In this document: piece after piece, positions 1 to 6,166 of the stretch | Position numbering within the stretch: the first letter of the stretch is position 1 | How the letters are laid out: every line of letters begins with the position of its first letter | Virus record (IMG/VR): IMGVR_UViG_3300005466_000051 | Coordinates: 1-40,467 of that record | From: a virus | Length of the DNA stretch: 40,467 nt | Direction: 5' to 3' (one strand) | Program-made: the position numbers and the translations under genes | The notes under the pieces: generated by a model | Told to the model about the DNA's origin: nothing | The model's input: only the letters and a program-made list of their open reading frames with translations | The model's database searches: none

Positions 1-20
1 TTGAGAATAATGATAGACGT

Positions 21-278
21 ATGTTAGTATCTCTTGCTAATAGACATGGCTGTGAACACTGCGGGTTAAAAGAGAATCTACATCGTCATCACATCGATCC
101 AACCACAAAACGGTTTAGTGTTGCAGAGGCAATAGGCACTGGAAGTGTTAAATTCACAGACGGCATTCGACGTAACGTACCATTTGGTCTGTTCTACGAT
201 GAACTTGTAAATCACACTATCGCTTTATGTGCGCCTTGTCATCGCAAAGAACATTCGATTATGAGATCTCGGTTTTAG
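21..278 (+). CDS. HNH endonuclease, probably 5'-truncated by window edge
   Basis: This is a small HNH nuclease with a beta-beta-alpha-metal fold. Visible are a CxxC pair near residues 11-14, the HRHHID core near residues 22-27 that would hold the general base histidine, and a distal LCAPCHRKEH segment with the second zinc CxxC and the final metal-binding histidine. The frame is open upstream to base 3 without a stop, so the true start may lie outside the window and the ATG used here is only the first internal one. The stop overlaps the next gene by one base (TAGTG). The gene is more AT-rich than its neighbours, which suggests a recently acquired homing-type element. Whether it is a homing enzyme or a packaging-associated HNH cannot be told without its flanks. 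Confidence 0.8.
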   Translation: MLVSLANRHGCEHCGLKENLHRHHIDPTTKRFSVAEAIGTGSVKFTDGIRRNVPFGLFYDELVNHTIALCAPCHRKEHSIMRSRF

Positions 279-637
279 TGACACCGCCGCATAGTCGCAA
301 CAAAGGCGCGAACGGAGAACGCGAGGTACGAGACGAGATCCGTGCCCACGGCTTTAACGCTGCCCGTGGCGGCTACGCCGGCCACAAAGCCGCAGCCGAT
401 GTCATCCACGACTTGCCCGGCTTGCACATAGAGGTTAAGCGCCGCGAACAGATACGGCTAGCCGAATGGCTCAAGCAGGCAGAGGCCGACGCTCAGGGAC
501 TCATCCCCGTCGTCGTGTTTCGCCGCAGCCGCGAACCGTGGCGTGCCGTTGTCCCTTTTGAATACCTACTACAGCTACTACAGGAGCGCCATGTACCACC
601 AGCAGTTGAAACAGGTACGGATCTACCTGTCGAATAA
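278..637 (+). CDS. PDDEXK-type nuclease, Holliday-junction-resolvase-like
   Basis: The predicted 119-residue protein resembles the small archaeal Hjc/phage resolvase-like nucleases common in phage replication modules. Visible motifs are NKGANGEREV at the N-terminus (Glu14/Glu16), a DV-(x)n-HIEVKR block with Asp41, Glu52 and Lys54 forming the D-ExK metal site, and a C-terminal VVVFRRSREPW strand typical of the group. The GTG start at 278 overlaps the upstream stop as TAGTG. A longer upstream ATG at 227 would overlap the HNH gene by 50 bases and adds residues with no family similarity. It probably cuts branched or recombination DNA during replication. The assignment to resolvase rather than another PDDEXK nuclease is by resemblance only. 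Confidence 0.7.
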   Translation: MTPPHSRNKGANGEREVRDEIRAHGFNAARGGYAGHKAAADVIHDLPGLHIEVKRREQIRLAEWLKQAEADAQGLIPVVVFRRSREPWRAVVPFEYLLQLLQERHVPPAVETGTDLPVE

Positions 638-797
638 CGAGATCGTATTCGGTGACATCATCGATCAGAACAAGCTCGAGTTCGTTGTCGAGTTGAAAGG
701 TGGCGCGCACATGCGCATCATGCGCGCGTCCGTTATCTACATCGAGGAGAATGTCGAAGCACCCGCACAGCCCGAACTACAGCGCCGTGCGCGGTGA
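591..797 (+). CDS. Small conserved-looking hypothetical protein
   Basis: The gene encodes 68 residues with no recognised domain. Its middle resembles a small beta-barrel (VRIYLSNNEIVFGDIIDQNKL), loosely like an Sm/OB-type strand pattern, but I cannot assign a function. The ATG at 591 is chosen because a GGAG motif lies five bases upstream, inside the preceding nuclease gene, and because the start codons further upstream lack a site. It overlaps the upstream gene by 47 bases and the downstream zinc-ribbon gene by 47 bases. Confidence 0.6.
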   Translation: MYHQQLKQVRIYLSNNEIVFGDIIDQNKLEFVVELKGGAHMRIMRASVIYIEENVEAPAQPELQRRAR

Positions 798-918
798 CGA
801 TATCGTTTACTGGCAATGCCAGAGATGCGGTTGGCTCGCTACTATCTGCAGAGAGCCCTGCCCCCGGTGTAACGCCGACACATGGCGAACGCCGCCGAAG
901 CATGAGGAGAAAAAATGA
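751..918 (+). CDS. Small zinc-ribbon protein
   Basis: The 55-residue product contains two knuckles, CQRCG and CPRC, spaced as in rubredoxin-like zinc ribbons. Such proteins in phage early regions often bind nucleic acid or partner proteins, but the target is unknown. The start is the ATG at 751, directly after a GAGGAG sequence and within the end of the preceding gene. The spacing to that motif is unusually short, so coupling to translation of the upstream gene is likely. Its stop overlaps the next start as ATGA. Confidence 0.65.
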   Translation: MSKHPHSPNYSAVRGDDIVYWQCQRCGWLATICREPCPRCNADTWRTPPKHEEKK

Positions 919-1004
919 TTGCTGGTATACTAGCTCTTGTGGTTGGGGTTTTAATTGGTGTCGTCATTGTTCACTATCTTGACCCGTATAATTTACGGCA
1001 TTGA
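915..1004 (+). CDS. 29-residue single-span membrane peptide
   Basis: A tiny gene encodes an almost entirely hydrophobic helix (about residues 2-20, rich in Val, Ile, Leu and Gly) and a short polar tail. An AGGAG motif lies about six bases before the ATG. Both ends are coupled: ATGA with the upstream zinc-ribbon gene and TTGA with the DNA polymerase start. These exact overlaps, together with the good ribosome site, argue that it is translated and helps deliver ribosomes to the TTG start of the polymerase. Function is unknown. Confidence 0.6.
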   Translation: MIAGILALVVGVLIGVVIVHYLDPYNLRH

Positions 1005-2785
1005 AGCCTGTCATCCTGGACATCGAAACGTCGGCACGCTACCCCTGGAAGGGCAAGCTCCTCGTCACGGGCATCGGTACGCAAGCCTATGTCGGCGGTC
1101 TCGCGCAGGCCCGCATGCTCTTGGCTCGCCCGAACATCGTTGTGTGTCAGACGAACTTCGACCTGAGCTATCTCGGTCGTGCGGGTGTCAGGATGCACCC
1201 GGGCGTCGAGTTCCACGATCTCAAGACGATGGGCTGGGAGATCGATTCTACGCAGTCTCTCGCGCTCGATGACCTGACTGAGAAGTGGATCGGCTATCGT
1301 CCGCCGAAGTACATCAAGATCCGCGGCGGCGTGGTCATGTGGGATCACCCCGAGCAGCCGATGCTACCCATCGAGGAAGCGCCCATCGAGCAGGTGGTCG
1401 AATACAACAAGTCAGATCTCAAGGCGACGGCCGAGTTGTACGAATGCTTCAAGACCGAGCTTATGGCGATTGATCGGTGGGAGAGTTTTCTCAAGTATTC
1501 CGTGCCGTTCAGTAAGCTCCTGGTCGAGATGGAGGTAGCCGGCGTGCCGCTTAACCGAGAGGCTACCGAGCGGATGCTCGAGGCCAAGCTGGCAGACATG
1601 GAGCGGCTGAACCGCGAGCTGAAAAAGACGGTCGGTACCAATTTCTTCAACCCGGCGGCGCCGGCTCAGGTGTCAGATTATCTGTTTACCCCAAAGCTGA
1701 CGATCAAGACTCGTTGGCGCATTGACGAGAAGCCGCCGGCCAACGCTGAGGAGACTAAGCGTGGCCGTATTTGGGTGTCCGGCACGTCTAGTGTGAAGGG
1801 CCTTAGACTCAAAGCACCCGAACACGACACCGCTCGACCTAGCGTGAACGCGAATATCCTCAAGGTGTTTTTCCCAGACAACCCGTTTGTCATTGAGTAT
1901 CTTCGATTCAAGCGCCTACAGAAACTGACCAGTTCCTTCCTCGAGCCGCTTCTCGAGAACGTGCATGAGGGCCGTATTTACGGGCGGTTCGATCAGTCGG
2001 GTACTGACACCGGCCGTATTGCTGCCCGCGAGCCCAACCTCATGGCCGTTGACAAGAGTGAAGACATCCGCTCGTTGTTCAGCGGGGCTTTGGTCGTAGG
2101 CGACTACTCCGGTCTGGAAATGCGAATCTCGGCTCACTTCTCGCAAGACCCGATGTTGGTCGATGTGTTCCGCAGCGGCAAGGACATCTACGGTACTATG
2201 GCCGCGGAGGCGTGGGGCGGGCCCGCGGCGAAGTCTAATTCCCGCCGGCCGCTCATGAAAACTCTTGTGCTCGGTTCGCAGTACGGAGCGCAGGCAAAGA
2301 AACTTGCGACCGTACTCAACCAGGAAGGCTTCAAGCACACAGTCAAGGAAGCCGGCGATCTACTCAAGACTCTCGAGCGCGTCATGCCGCGTATGTTCGA
2401 GTGGCGCGAAGAGGTTATCGCAGAGGCGAAGTACAACGAGTACGCCGAAACTCTCGGAGGGTATCGCCGGCCGCTGCCGGGCATCAATTCGAAGGTGTGG
2501 AAGGAAAAGGCTGATGCCGAGCGGCAGGCCGTGTCTACCCGTGTTCAGGGCACAGCGTCCGAGATCGTCCGGGGCGCCATGCTCGCCGCTCGTGAGGCCG
2601 TCGATCCGCTCGAGGCCCGCCAGATTCTCCAGGTGCATGACGAGATCCTGTTTGAACGGGGCCCGGAGTGGAGCGCCGACGCTTTTGATAGACTGCGGAA
2701 TGCTTGCGAGACCGGATACGGATACGATTTGTCAGTCCCTCTGATCTTCGAGGCGAAGGAGGCCCGGACGTGGGCGGAAAAGTAA
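1001..2785 (+). CDS. Family A DNA polymerase with 3'-5' exonuclease domain
   Basis: The 594-residue protein is a replicative PolA-type polymerase without a 5'-3' exonuclease. The N-terminal DEDD exonuclease shows DIET (Asp7, Glu9), a TNFD motif near residue 54 and a YNKSD motif near residue 136, so proofreading looks intact. The polymerase domain has motif A GDYSGLEMR (Asp368), motif B RRPLMK...LGSQYG (Lys420) and motif C QVHDE (Asp547). The residue equivalent to E. coli Phe762 is Leu424, a substitution that also occurs in other phage polymerases. The start is a TTG whose last two bases are shared with the stop of the preceding membrane peptide (TTGA). The adjacent nuclease and RNase H genes form the replication module. 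Confidence 0.96.
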   Translation: MKPVILDIETSARYPWKGKLLVTGIGTQAYVGGLAQARMLLARPNIVVCQTNFDLSYLGRAGVRMHPGVEFHDLKTMGWEIDSTQSLALDDLTEKWIGYRPPKYIKIRGGVVMWDHPEQPMLPIEEAPIEQVVEYNKSDLKATAELYECFKTELMAIDRWESFLKYSVPFSKLLVEMEVAGVPLNREATERMLEAKLADMERLNRELKKTVGTNFFNPAAPAQVSDYLFTPKLTIKTRWRIDEKPPANAEETKRGRIWVSGTSSVKGLRLKAPEHDTARPSVNANILKVFFPDNPFVIEYLRFKRLQKLTSSFLEPLLENVHEGRIYGRFDQSGTDTGRIAAREPNLMAVDKSEDIRSLFSGALVVGDYSGLEMRISAHFSQDPMLVDVFRSGKDIYGTMAAEAWGGPAAKSNSRRPLMKTLVLGSQYGAQAKKLATVLNQEGFKHTVKEAGDLLKTLERVMPRMFEWREEVIAEAKYNEYAETLGGYRRPLPGINSKVWKEKADAERQAVSTRVQGTASEIVRGAMLAAREAVDPLEARQILQVHDEILFERGPEWSADAFDRLRNACETGYGYDLSVPLIFEAKEARTWAEK

Positions 2786-2786
2786 C

Positions 2787-2993
2787 ATGATTTATCAAAT
2801 TGAAGATATGCTTGACGACGCGCTCGACGCGCTCGAGATGATGTGTTTCCAATATATGAGTTATAACGAGGCCCAAGAGAATTACATAAGTCACGCCTTT
2901 ATGAGCGCCGGAGAATACGCTTGTGAAGTCCTGTGTCGTATTCGCCCTAATCGTTGGCGTGAAACTGGCGACGGAATGGAGTACATCGGGTGA
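2787..2993 (+). CDS. Hypothetical acidic small protein
   Basis: The gene encodes 68 residues, predicted mostly helical, with an acidic N-terminal half (IEDMLDDALDALEMM) and no recognised domain. It begins two bases after the polymerase stop and ends in a GTGA overlap with the next gene, so it is co-transcribed with the replication genes. I cannot assign a function. Confidence 0.6.
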   Translation: MIYQIEDMLDDALDALEMMCFQYMSYNEAQENYISHAFMSAGEYACEVLCRIRPNRWRETGDGMEYIG

Positions 2994-3172
2994 AAGACGC
3001 CGAGAAACTTGTAGCGTGGCTACGCGAAGGGGCGAACGAGCTAGAACTTGCCCACGCCCTGCTCGATGAATACGGAGTGCCCCGCGGCCGGCCCAAGTCA
3101 GATGGAATCGAGATGACGCTCGCCGCCCGTATCTACTATTTGATGTCAGAAGGTGTCGATGACGGAGATTAA
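2990..3172 (+). CDS. Hypothetical small protein
   Basis: The 60-residue product starts at a GTG sharing bases with the upstream stop (GTGA). It looks helical, beginning with an amphipathic stretch (AEKLVAWLREGANELELAHALLDEYG). No family is recognised. The 3' end overlaps the following membrane-protein gene by 14 bases. Confidence 0.55.
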   Translation: MKDAEKLVAWLREGANELELAHALLDEYGVPRGRPKSDGIEMTLAARIYYLMSEGVDDGD

Positions 3173-3320
3173 TCCAATCGCAGTTGTTTTTATTGTCGAG
3201 TTCGGGCTCGTAGGCGGACTCATCGGCCTTCTGTTCGGTGGCTTTCTTGTCGGTGCCGGCATCGGTGCGGCAATCGCCATCGGCCTGATTCTCGTCCTTA
3301 CGTTGATTCAGGTTGTTTGA
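3159..3320 (+). CDS. 53-residue glycine-rich membrane protein
   Basis: This short gene encodes a hydrophobic protein with two closely spaced membrane segments full of small-residue motifs (GLVGG, GLLFGGFLVGAGIG), which favour tight helix packing. It overlaps the upstream gene by 14 bases, and its stop (TGA, 3318-3320) lies inside the start region of the RNase H gene. Holins and inhibitor peptides can look like this, but nothing in the position suggests lysis, because the lysis genes are on the other strand. Function is unknown. Confidence 0.5.
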   Translation: MTEINPIAVVFIVEFGLVGGLIGLLFGGFLVGAGIGAAIAIGLILVLTLIQVV

Positions 3321-3822
3321 AATCTACACAGACGGAGCCCGCCGCCAGGGCATAGGAGCGTGGGCATGGGTGGCCTGCGACCGAGACTCGAACGATCAGG
3401 TTCACCAGCTCACGACGCACACAATGCTCGTGCCCGGTGGTCACTCGCTCGAGATGGAAATGCTGGCCGTGATCGACGCCATGCGGTACGCCCGGAATGT
3501 CGTCCAGCATTCTGCCTTGATCGTATGTGACTGTGCCTACGTTGTAAACAGCCTGATCCACGGGTGGCCGCAGCACTGGCGCCGGCACGGATGGCGGAAC
3601 GCGAAGGGCAAGCCGTCCGCACACAAGCCTCTGTGGAACGAGCTTCTGAACGTGCTCGAGACTCCCGGAGTGTCGATCAGATTCAAGTACGTCCGAGGGC
3701 ACGGGCGCGGGGATGGTCTGGCGAACGGTCCGTATCGACGGGGGAACGCTTGGGCGGACGCCGCTTGTCGGGAGAGGATCAATCGACACCTTTTCACCCG
3801 CATGGTTGAGCCAAAAATCTGA
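3313..3822 (+). CDS. Ribonuclease HI
   Basis: The 169-residue protein is a standalone RNase HI that would remove RNA primers from RNA-DNA hybrids. The catalytic carboxylates are visible in order: Asp7 in YTDG, Glu49 in LEMEMLA, Asp73 in VCDCAYV, and Asp149 in NAWADAACRE, with the conserved histidine His130 in RGHGRG. The length is normal for the family. The start is a TTG at 3313, eight bases upstream of the end of the preceding membrane gene. No closer start would keep the first beta-strand and Asp7. Its place at the end of the replication module fits a role with the polymerase. Confidence 0.92.
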   Translation: MFEIYTDGARRQGIGAWAWVACDRDSNDQVHQLTTHTMLVPGGHSLEMEMLAVIDAMRYARNVVQHSALIVCDCAYVVNSLIHGWPQHWRRHGWRNAKGKPSAHKPLWNELLNVLETPGVSIRFKYVRGHGRGDGLANGPYRRGNAWADAACRERINRHLFTRMVEPKI

Positions 3823-3834
3823 CCTTTTTTGAGT

Positions 3835-3882
3835 ACCCCCTGCTCCTACCCTTCGGGCAGGAAAATCGGTGTTCTCGGGGGT
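3835..3882 (+). terminator. Intergenic hairpin, possible weak terminator
   Basis: After the RNase H gene the spacer can fold with outer arms ACCCCC (3835-3840) and GGGGGT (3877-3882) and an alternative inner helix CCTGC/GCAGG. It is followed by TTTAAAA rather than a clean U-tract, so termination is only possible. It sits just upstream of a strong promoter and may insulate the two transcription units. Confidence 0.3.
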
Positions 3883-3904
3883 TTAAAATGGCTTACAGCG
3901 CGTC

Positions 3905-3933
3905 TTGACATCTACCGAAAACTCTGCTATAAT
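3905..3933 (+). promoter_or_regulatory. Consensus sigma-70-like promoter P1
   Basis: The -35 box TTGACA (3905-3910) and -10 box TATAAT (3928-3933) are both perfect with the optimal 17-base spacer. The predicted start is near 3940, only about five bases before the ATG at 3945, so the GGAGG at 3934-3938 would not be in the transcript and the mRNA would be nearly leaderless. Confidence 0.85.
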
Positions 3934-3944
3934 GGAGGTATACC

Positions 3945-4151
3945 ATGAATCACCAAGACACATTGATTGAGCGTCTGTACTCGGTTCGCTTTAACAGCCC
4001 AGACGGAAACGATATCGATGTAGACGTGTGGGCGCTGGACGGACACACTGCAATTCAGCTTGCCCGCGGTTGGTACCCTGAGCGACGGTCTTGGCGCATC
4101 ACAGCGGCACTTGTAAAGAGTGACACAGAAGGGGGAAGTTGTCAACTATGA
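3945..4151 (+). CDS. Hypothetical protein expressed from P1
   Basis: This 68-residue protein is the first gene after promoter P1. Its start codon lies 11 bases after the -10 box. It shows alternating beta-strands (YSVRFN, DIDVDVWALDG) and a helix, consistent with a small alpha-beta fold, but no family is recognised. It ends in an overlap with the next gene. The strong promoter suggests high early expression and a possible host-takeover role, which is inference. Confidence 0.65.
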   Translation: MNHQDTLIERLYSVRFNSPDGNDIDVDVWALDGHTAIQLARGWYPERRSWRITAALVKSDTEGGSCQL

Positions 4152-4270
4152 CGAACGCGACTGAACATCGCGTCCTATACCTGTGCATCTGGGCGGTTGC
4201 TGTCGTGGTTGTCATCGGCGGATACGCGATGGTCGGCCTGATCCTCTACCGACTCTGGGAGACGTTGTGA
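4148..4270 (+). CDS. 40-residue membrane peptide carrying N-terminal repeat motif
   Basis: The gene encodes a short protein with an N-terminal MTNATEHRV segment followed by one hydrophobic helix (about residues 10-35). The first codons are one copy of the CGCGA-N7-TCGCG repeat (4156-4172). Its ATG overlaps the end of the preceding gene and its stop shares GTGA with the following gene. Function is unknown. The shared N-terminal codons link it to a set of neighbouring small genes. Confidence 0.55.
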   Translation: MTNATEHRVLYLCIWAVAVVVVIGGYAMVGLILYRLWETL

Positions 4271-4710
4271 ACGCGACTCAAGATCGCGTCCCAGACTGTG
4301 AACGGTGGGATCGAGCGGGCGGCTACTGCATCGAGGGCAAGGACTGCACCTGCCACGCGAGTAGCAATCGCGTGCAGCGTGCGGGCATGTGTGGGCCAGA
4401 CTGTCCAGAGGAACCGGATGGGTGCGAGTGGGGCAAGTGCCCCTACTGCGAAGGCGCGGACGCGATCCCCAATCGCGTACCCGACGCTTGCGGCGACGAC
4501 GAATGCGAGGACATGTGTGGCCCGGTCGATGCGAGCGGCAACTACACGCGCTGCCGCGCGACCCGTAATCGCGGGGCCTGGCCGATCATCGAGGACGCCC
4601 TGCGCGAGAAGTGTCCCGAGATGAAGCTGCCCGGCGTGATGGCGTGGTACATCGTCAAGCGTCTGCGCGAGGAAGGGATCATCGAGTGAGCAACGTGACT
4701 CCGCATCGCG
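4156..4710 (+). repeat. Cluster A of 17-bp palindromic repeats (CGCGA-N7-TCGCG)
   Basis: Six copies lie at 4156-4172, 4272-4288, 4356-4372, 4461-4477, 4557-4573 and 4694-4710. The first five match both arms perfectly. The last has CGTGA in the left arm. The 7-base centres differ (CTGAACA, CTCAAGA, GTAGCAA, TCCCCAA, CCCGTAA, CTCCGCA). All copies are in the same codon phase, giving Ala-x-x-x-Arg, and three of them form the first codons of genes. Most of the centres recur in the second cluster near 9.5-10.3 kb. Confidence 0.8.
4267..4689 (+). CDS. Cysteine-rich protein with repeated modules
   Basis: The predicted 140-residue protein starts at a GTG coupled to the upstream gene (GTGA). It is rich in cysteine through about residue 100 (for example CPYC, MCGPDC and DMCGP), consistent with one or more zinc sites. 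Two short internal modules resemble each other, each with an NRV motif followed by a Cys-Gly-rich stretch containing MCGP. Four copies of the palindromic repeat lie inside the gene. The C-terminal 35 residues are helical and cysteine-poor. No family is recognised. Nucleic-acid binding is possible but unproven. Confidence 0.6.
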   Translation: MNATQDRVPDCERWDRAGGYCIEGKDCTCHASSNRVQRAGMCGPDCPEEPDGCEWGKCPYCEGADAIPNRVPDACGDDECEDMCGPVDASGNYTRCRATRNRGAWPIIEDALREKCPEMKLPGVMAWYIVKRLREEGIIE

Positions 4711-4859
4711 TGGCATTCTGCGCCGGTTGCTTTGCCAAGCGTACCGTCAAACTGATCCGAGGATTCAACGGGGCCCGCGACCGGCTCGAGTGTGAGAAGT
4801 GCGGCCGGCGGTGGCCGATTGGGCGCCGTGTGGGCAGCAACATAGGACCGCCGGCATAA
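4686..4859 (+). CDS. Small zinc-ribbon protein
   Basis: A 57-residue protein starts at a GTG (GTGA overlap) with the N-terminal pattern MSNVTPHRV encoded by a palindromic repeat copy. Two CxxC knuckles (CAGC near residue 12 and CEKC near residue 39) form a likely zinc ribbon, with a basic C-terminal tail. It may bind DNA or RNA. Its stop overlaps the next start as TAATG. Confidence 0.6.
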   Translation: MSNVTPHRVAFCAGCFAKRTVKLIRGFNGARDRLECEKCGRRWPIGRRVGSNIGPPA

Positions 4860-5059
4860 TGCGGGGCGTCGATATTTTCTTTGGGATTGTCTGCGCCTGC
4901 TTGATTGTGGGATGTCTGGGTCTTTTGATTCCAGCATGGGTCGCACCATTTTCGGCATATGAATTTCCGATGTGGTGGTTCGAGGCGAGTTTCTTTCATC
5001 TTCTCATCGGCGCGTTCCTGATCGTGCCGGCAATCGATCTCGTTGGGTCGAAGGGTTGA
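4859..5059 (+). CDS. Two-span membrane protein
   Basis: The 66-residue product has two hydrophobic segments (about residues 5-27 and 45-62) separated by an aromatic loop. The ATG at 4859 is chosen because it shares a base with the upstream stop (TAATG). The final codons overlap the -35 element of promoter P2. No family is recognised. Confidence 0.6.
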   Translation: MRGVDIFFGIVCACLIVGCLGLLIPAWVAPFSAYEFPMWWFEASFFHLLIGAFLIVPAIDLVGSKG

Positions 5060-5084
5060 CAACCGGCCCACGATCTGGTATAAT
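5056..5084 (+). promoter_or_regulatory. Consensus sigma-70-like promoter P2
   Basis: TTGACA (5056-5061) and TATAAT (5079-5084) are perfect and are separated by 17 bases. No well-placed open frame follows, so the likely product is the structured RNA at about 5088-5287. Confidence 0.85.
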
Positions 5085-5087
5085 GAT

Positions 5088-5287
5088 TTCGAGCGGGGAA
5101 ACTCGCGGCTGGTGTCCCGGTAACACTTTGCCCGTCCCGATCCGCTCGAAGGCCCTGGGGAGTACGCCGGACTCCAGGGCCACAATTTCTGCGGCGATGG
5201 CCGCGGGGGTTCCCGATCCCCGGCAACAGAAACGGTTGGGCGAATGAGGGGCGCACGCCGCCGGCCCGTAATTGAGCGGCATGCCCC
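5088..5287 (+). ncRNA. Candidate structured non-coding RNA downstream of P2
   Basis: Roughly 200 bases between promoters P2 and P3 can form a series of perfect helices: a 9-bp closing stem TTCGAGCGG/CCGCTCGAA (5088-5096 with 5142-5150), an 8-bp hairpin GGCCCTGG/CCAGGGCC (5151-5158 with 5174-5181), a hairpin GCGGC/GCCGC (5191-5204), and a last composite hairpin with GGGGC/GCCCC (5248-5252 with 5283-5287) and GCCGC/GCGGC. A 54-codon frame from 5083 exists, but its ATG lies in the -10 box. I do not recognise a known RNA family. Confidence 0.5.
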
Positions 5288-5292
5288 AGCAC

Positions 5293-5320
5293 TTGACAGT
5301 CAGTGAAAATCTGCTATAAT
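5293..5320 (+). promoter_or_regulatory. Consensus sigma-70-like promoter P3
   Basis: TTGACA (5293-5298) and TATAAT (5315-5320) are separated by 16 bases. The spacer end and downstream bases (GAAAA, TCTGC and then TATAATGG) closely match P1, so P1 and P3 look like paralogous promoters. The first ATG is 12 bases after the -10 box, again implying a nearly leaderless mRNA. Confidence 0.82.
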
Positions 5321-5332
5321 GGGTATATGGGA

Positions 5333-5464
5333 ATGAACGAACATCTTGTCGCCAGAGTCAGAAGGTGCCCGGGTCTAGCCGTCCGGGCGGGTACTGGCGT
5401 GGCTGCCGTGTGGACTCAGGGTGGGTATCCTGAGCTGGCTCTGGCGAGAGGGTGTACGTCATGA
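5333..5464 (+). CDS. Possible 43-residue peptide, first gene after P3
   Basis: An open frame begins 12 bases after the P3 -10 box, the same geometry as the gene after P1, and ends in an ATGA overlap with the next gene. This is the coupling style used throughout the arm. The predicted peptide is basic at the N-terminus and Ala/Gly-rich, with no recognised family. The same bases can also form an extensive RNA fold (5350-5446), so it may instead be an untranslated regulatory leader, or both. Confidence 0.4.
   Translation: MNEHLVARVRRCPGLAVRAGTGVAAVWTQGGYPELALARGCTS
5350..5446 (+). promoter_or_regulatory. Multibranch RNA fold in the P3 leader
   Basis: A perfect 8-bp closing stem CGCCAGAG/CTCTGGCG (5350-5357 with 5439-5446) encloses hairpins GCCCGG/CCGGGC (5367-5388) and CTCAGG/CCTGAG (5415-5434). 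The closing stem ends just before the purine-rich ribosome site of the gene starting at 5461, so folding could control access to it. No known riboswitch class is recognised. Confidence 0.4.
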
Positions 5465-5817
5465 AGCGCGTAACTATCGAAGGCAAGATCATCGCCATCA
5501 AGGCACAGTATTGCGAAAATTCGGATACTGTCGTCATGAAGATGATGCTGCTCCTGCCCGGCAACCAGCGGACGTGGGCCACGATCCCGAAGTCTCTGCT
5601 CAAGATCGATGGCTACCGCCTCAAGTATTCCACGATCCAGGTCAAGGTTGACATGGACCCGGCCGACCCTAACTTCCAGTTTCTGCGCAACCCGCGCGGG
5701 GCCCGGGTCGTCAAGTTCTACGAGAAGGGCGATAAGTACCGCAAGAAGCCGGTCTTTAACGCCGACGTGAATCTAGACGCTCATGCTCGAGCGTTGGGTC
5801 TGGAGGTTGCGGCATGA
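5461..5817 (+). CDS. Hypothetical protein, possible OB-like fold
   Basis: The 118-residue protein is beta-rich at its N-terminus (RVTIEGKIIAIKAQY, then TVVMKMMLLLP) and basic overall, which would suit a small nucleic-acid-binding or ssDNA-binding barrel. I cannot identify a family. The ATG at 5461 is preferred over the GTG at 5452 because a GAGAGGG site lies about nine bases upstream and the ATG overlaps the preceding frame's stop (ATGA). It ends in an ATGA overlap with the next gene. Confidence 0.65.
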   Translation: MKRVTIEGKIIAIKAQYCENSDTVVMKMMLLLPGNQRTWATIPKSLLKIDGYRLKYSTIQVKVDMDPADPNFQFLRNPRGARVVKFYEKGDKYRKKPVFNADVNLDAHARALGLEVAA

Positions 5818-5996
5818 CTATAGAAGATGTTATTCTAGACATTGATCGTCAGCTTAGGGAAGCAACCGCGCAATACCACATGATTGCTGAAAGGATAAAA
5901 GATCTCAGGGCATATCGTCGTGTCTTGTTTTCCGAAAAGGAGTTGGCCGACTTTGCGCGCGAGACCGTGAAGCTGCAGACCGGGAAGGACGTGTGA
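5814..5996 (+). CDS. Small coiled-coil protein
   Basis: Sixty residues are predicted to be almost entirely helical with a heptad-like pattern, compatible with a dimeric coiled coil. The start overlaps the upstream stop (ATGA) and the stop overlaps the next start (TGATG). Function is unknown. Confidence 0.6.
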   Translation: MTIEDVILDIDRQLREATAQYHMIAERIKDLRAYRRVLFSEKELADFARETVKLQTGKDV

Positions 5997-6166
5997 TGCG
6001 TTCCAAGCGGGTGAATAGCATTCAGGTGGATTTTACGCCGAAGGAGATGGAACGCTTACAGCGTGAAGTCGAGAAGATCGATCTCGAGTACACGATCAAC
6101 CATAAGAATTTCCCGATGGTCGATGCAATGTTGACTGCGATTTTCGAGGCATATCACAGTGAGTGA
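5996..6166 (+). CDS. Possible ribbon-helix-helix regulator
   Basis: The 56-residue protein begins with basic residues, then a beta-strand (SIQVDFT), a helix (PKEMERLQREVEKI) and a second helix near the C-terminus, an order seen in CopG/Arc-type ribbon-helix-helix DNA-binding proteins. The linker is longer than usual, so this is tentative. If correct it could autoregulate the promoters clustered around it. It overlaps its neighbours at both ends (TGATG upstream, 8 bases downstream). Confidence 0.45.
   Translation: MRSKRVNSIQVDFTPKEMERLQREVEKIDLEYTINHKNFPMVDAMLTAIFEAYHSE

Noticed and set aside
301-325. CGCGA-N7-ACGCG similar to the palindromic repeat in the resolvase-like gene.
   Set aside because: The right arm mismatches, and the bases encode a conserved nuclease motif (KGANGEREV), which explains the sequence without a repeat.
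5083-5247. 54-codon frame beginning at the -10 box of P2.
   Set aside because: The ATG overlaps the -10 element and would precede the transcription start. The same bases form strong RNA helices.
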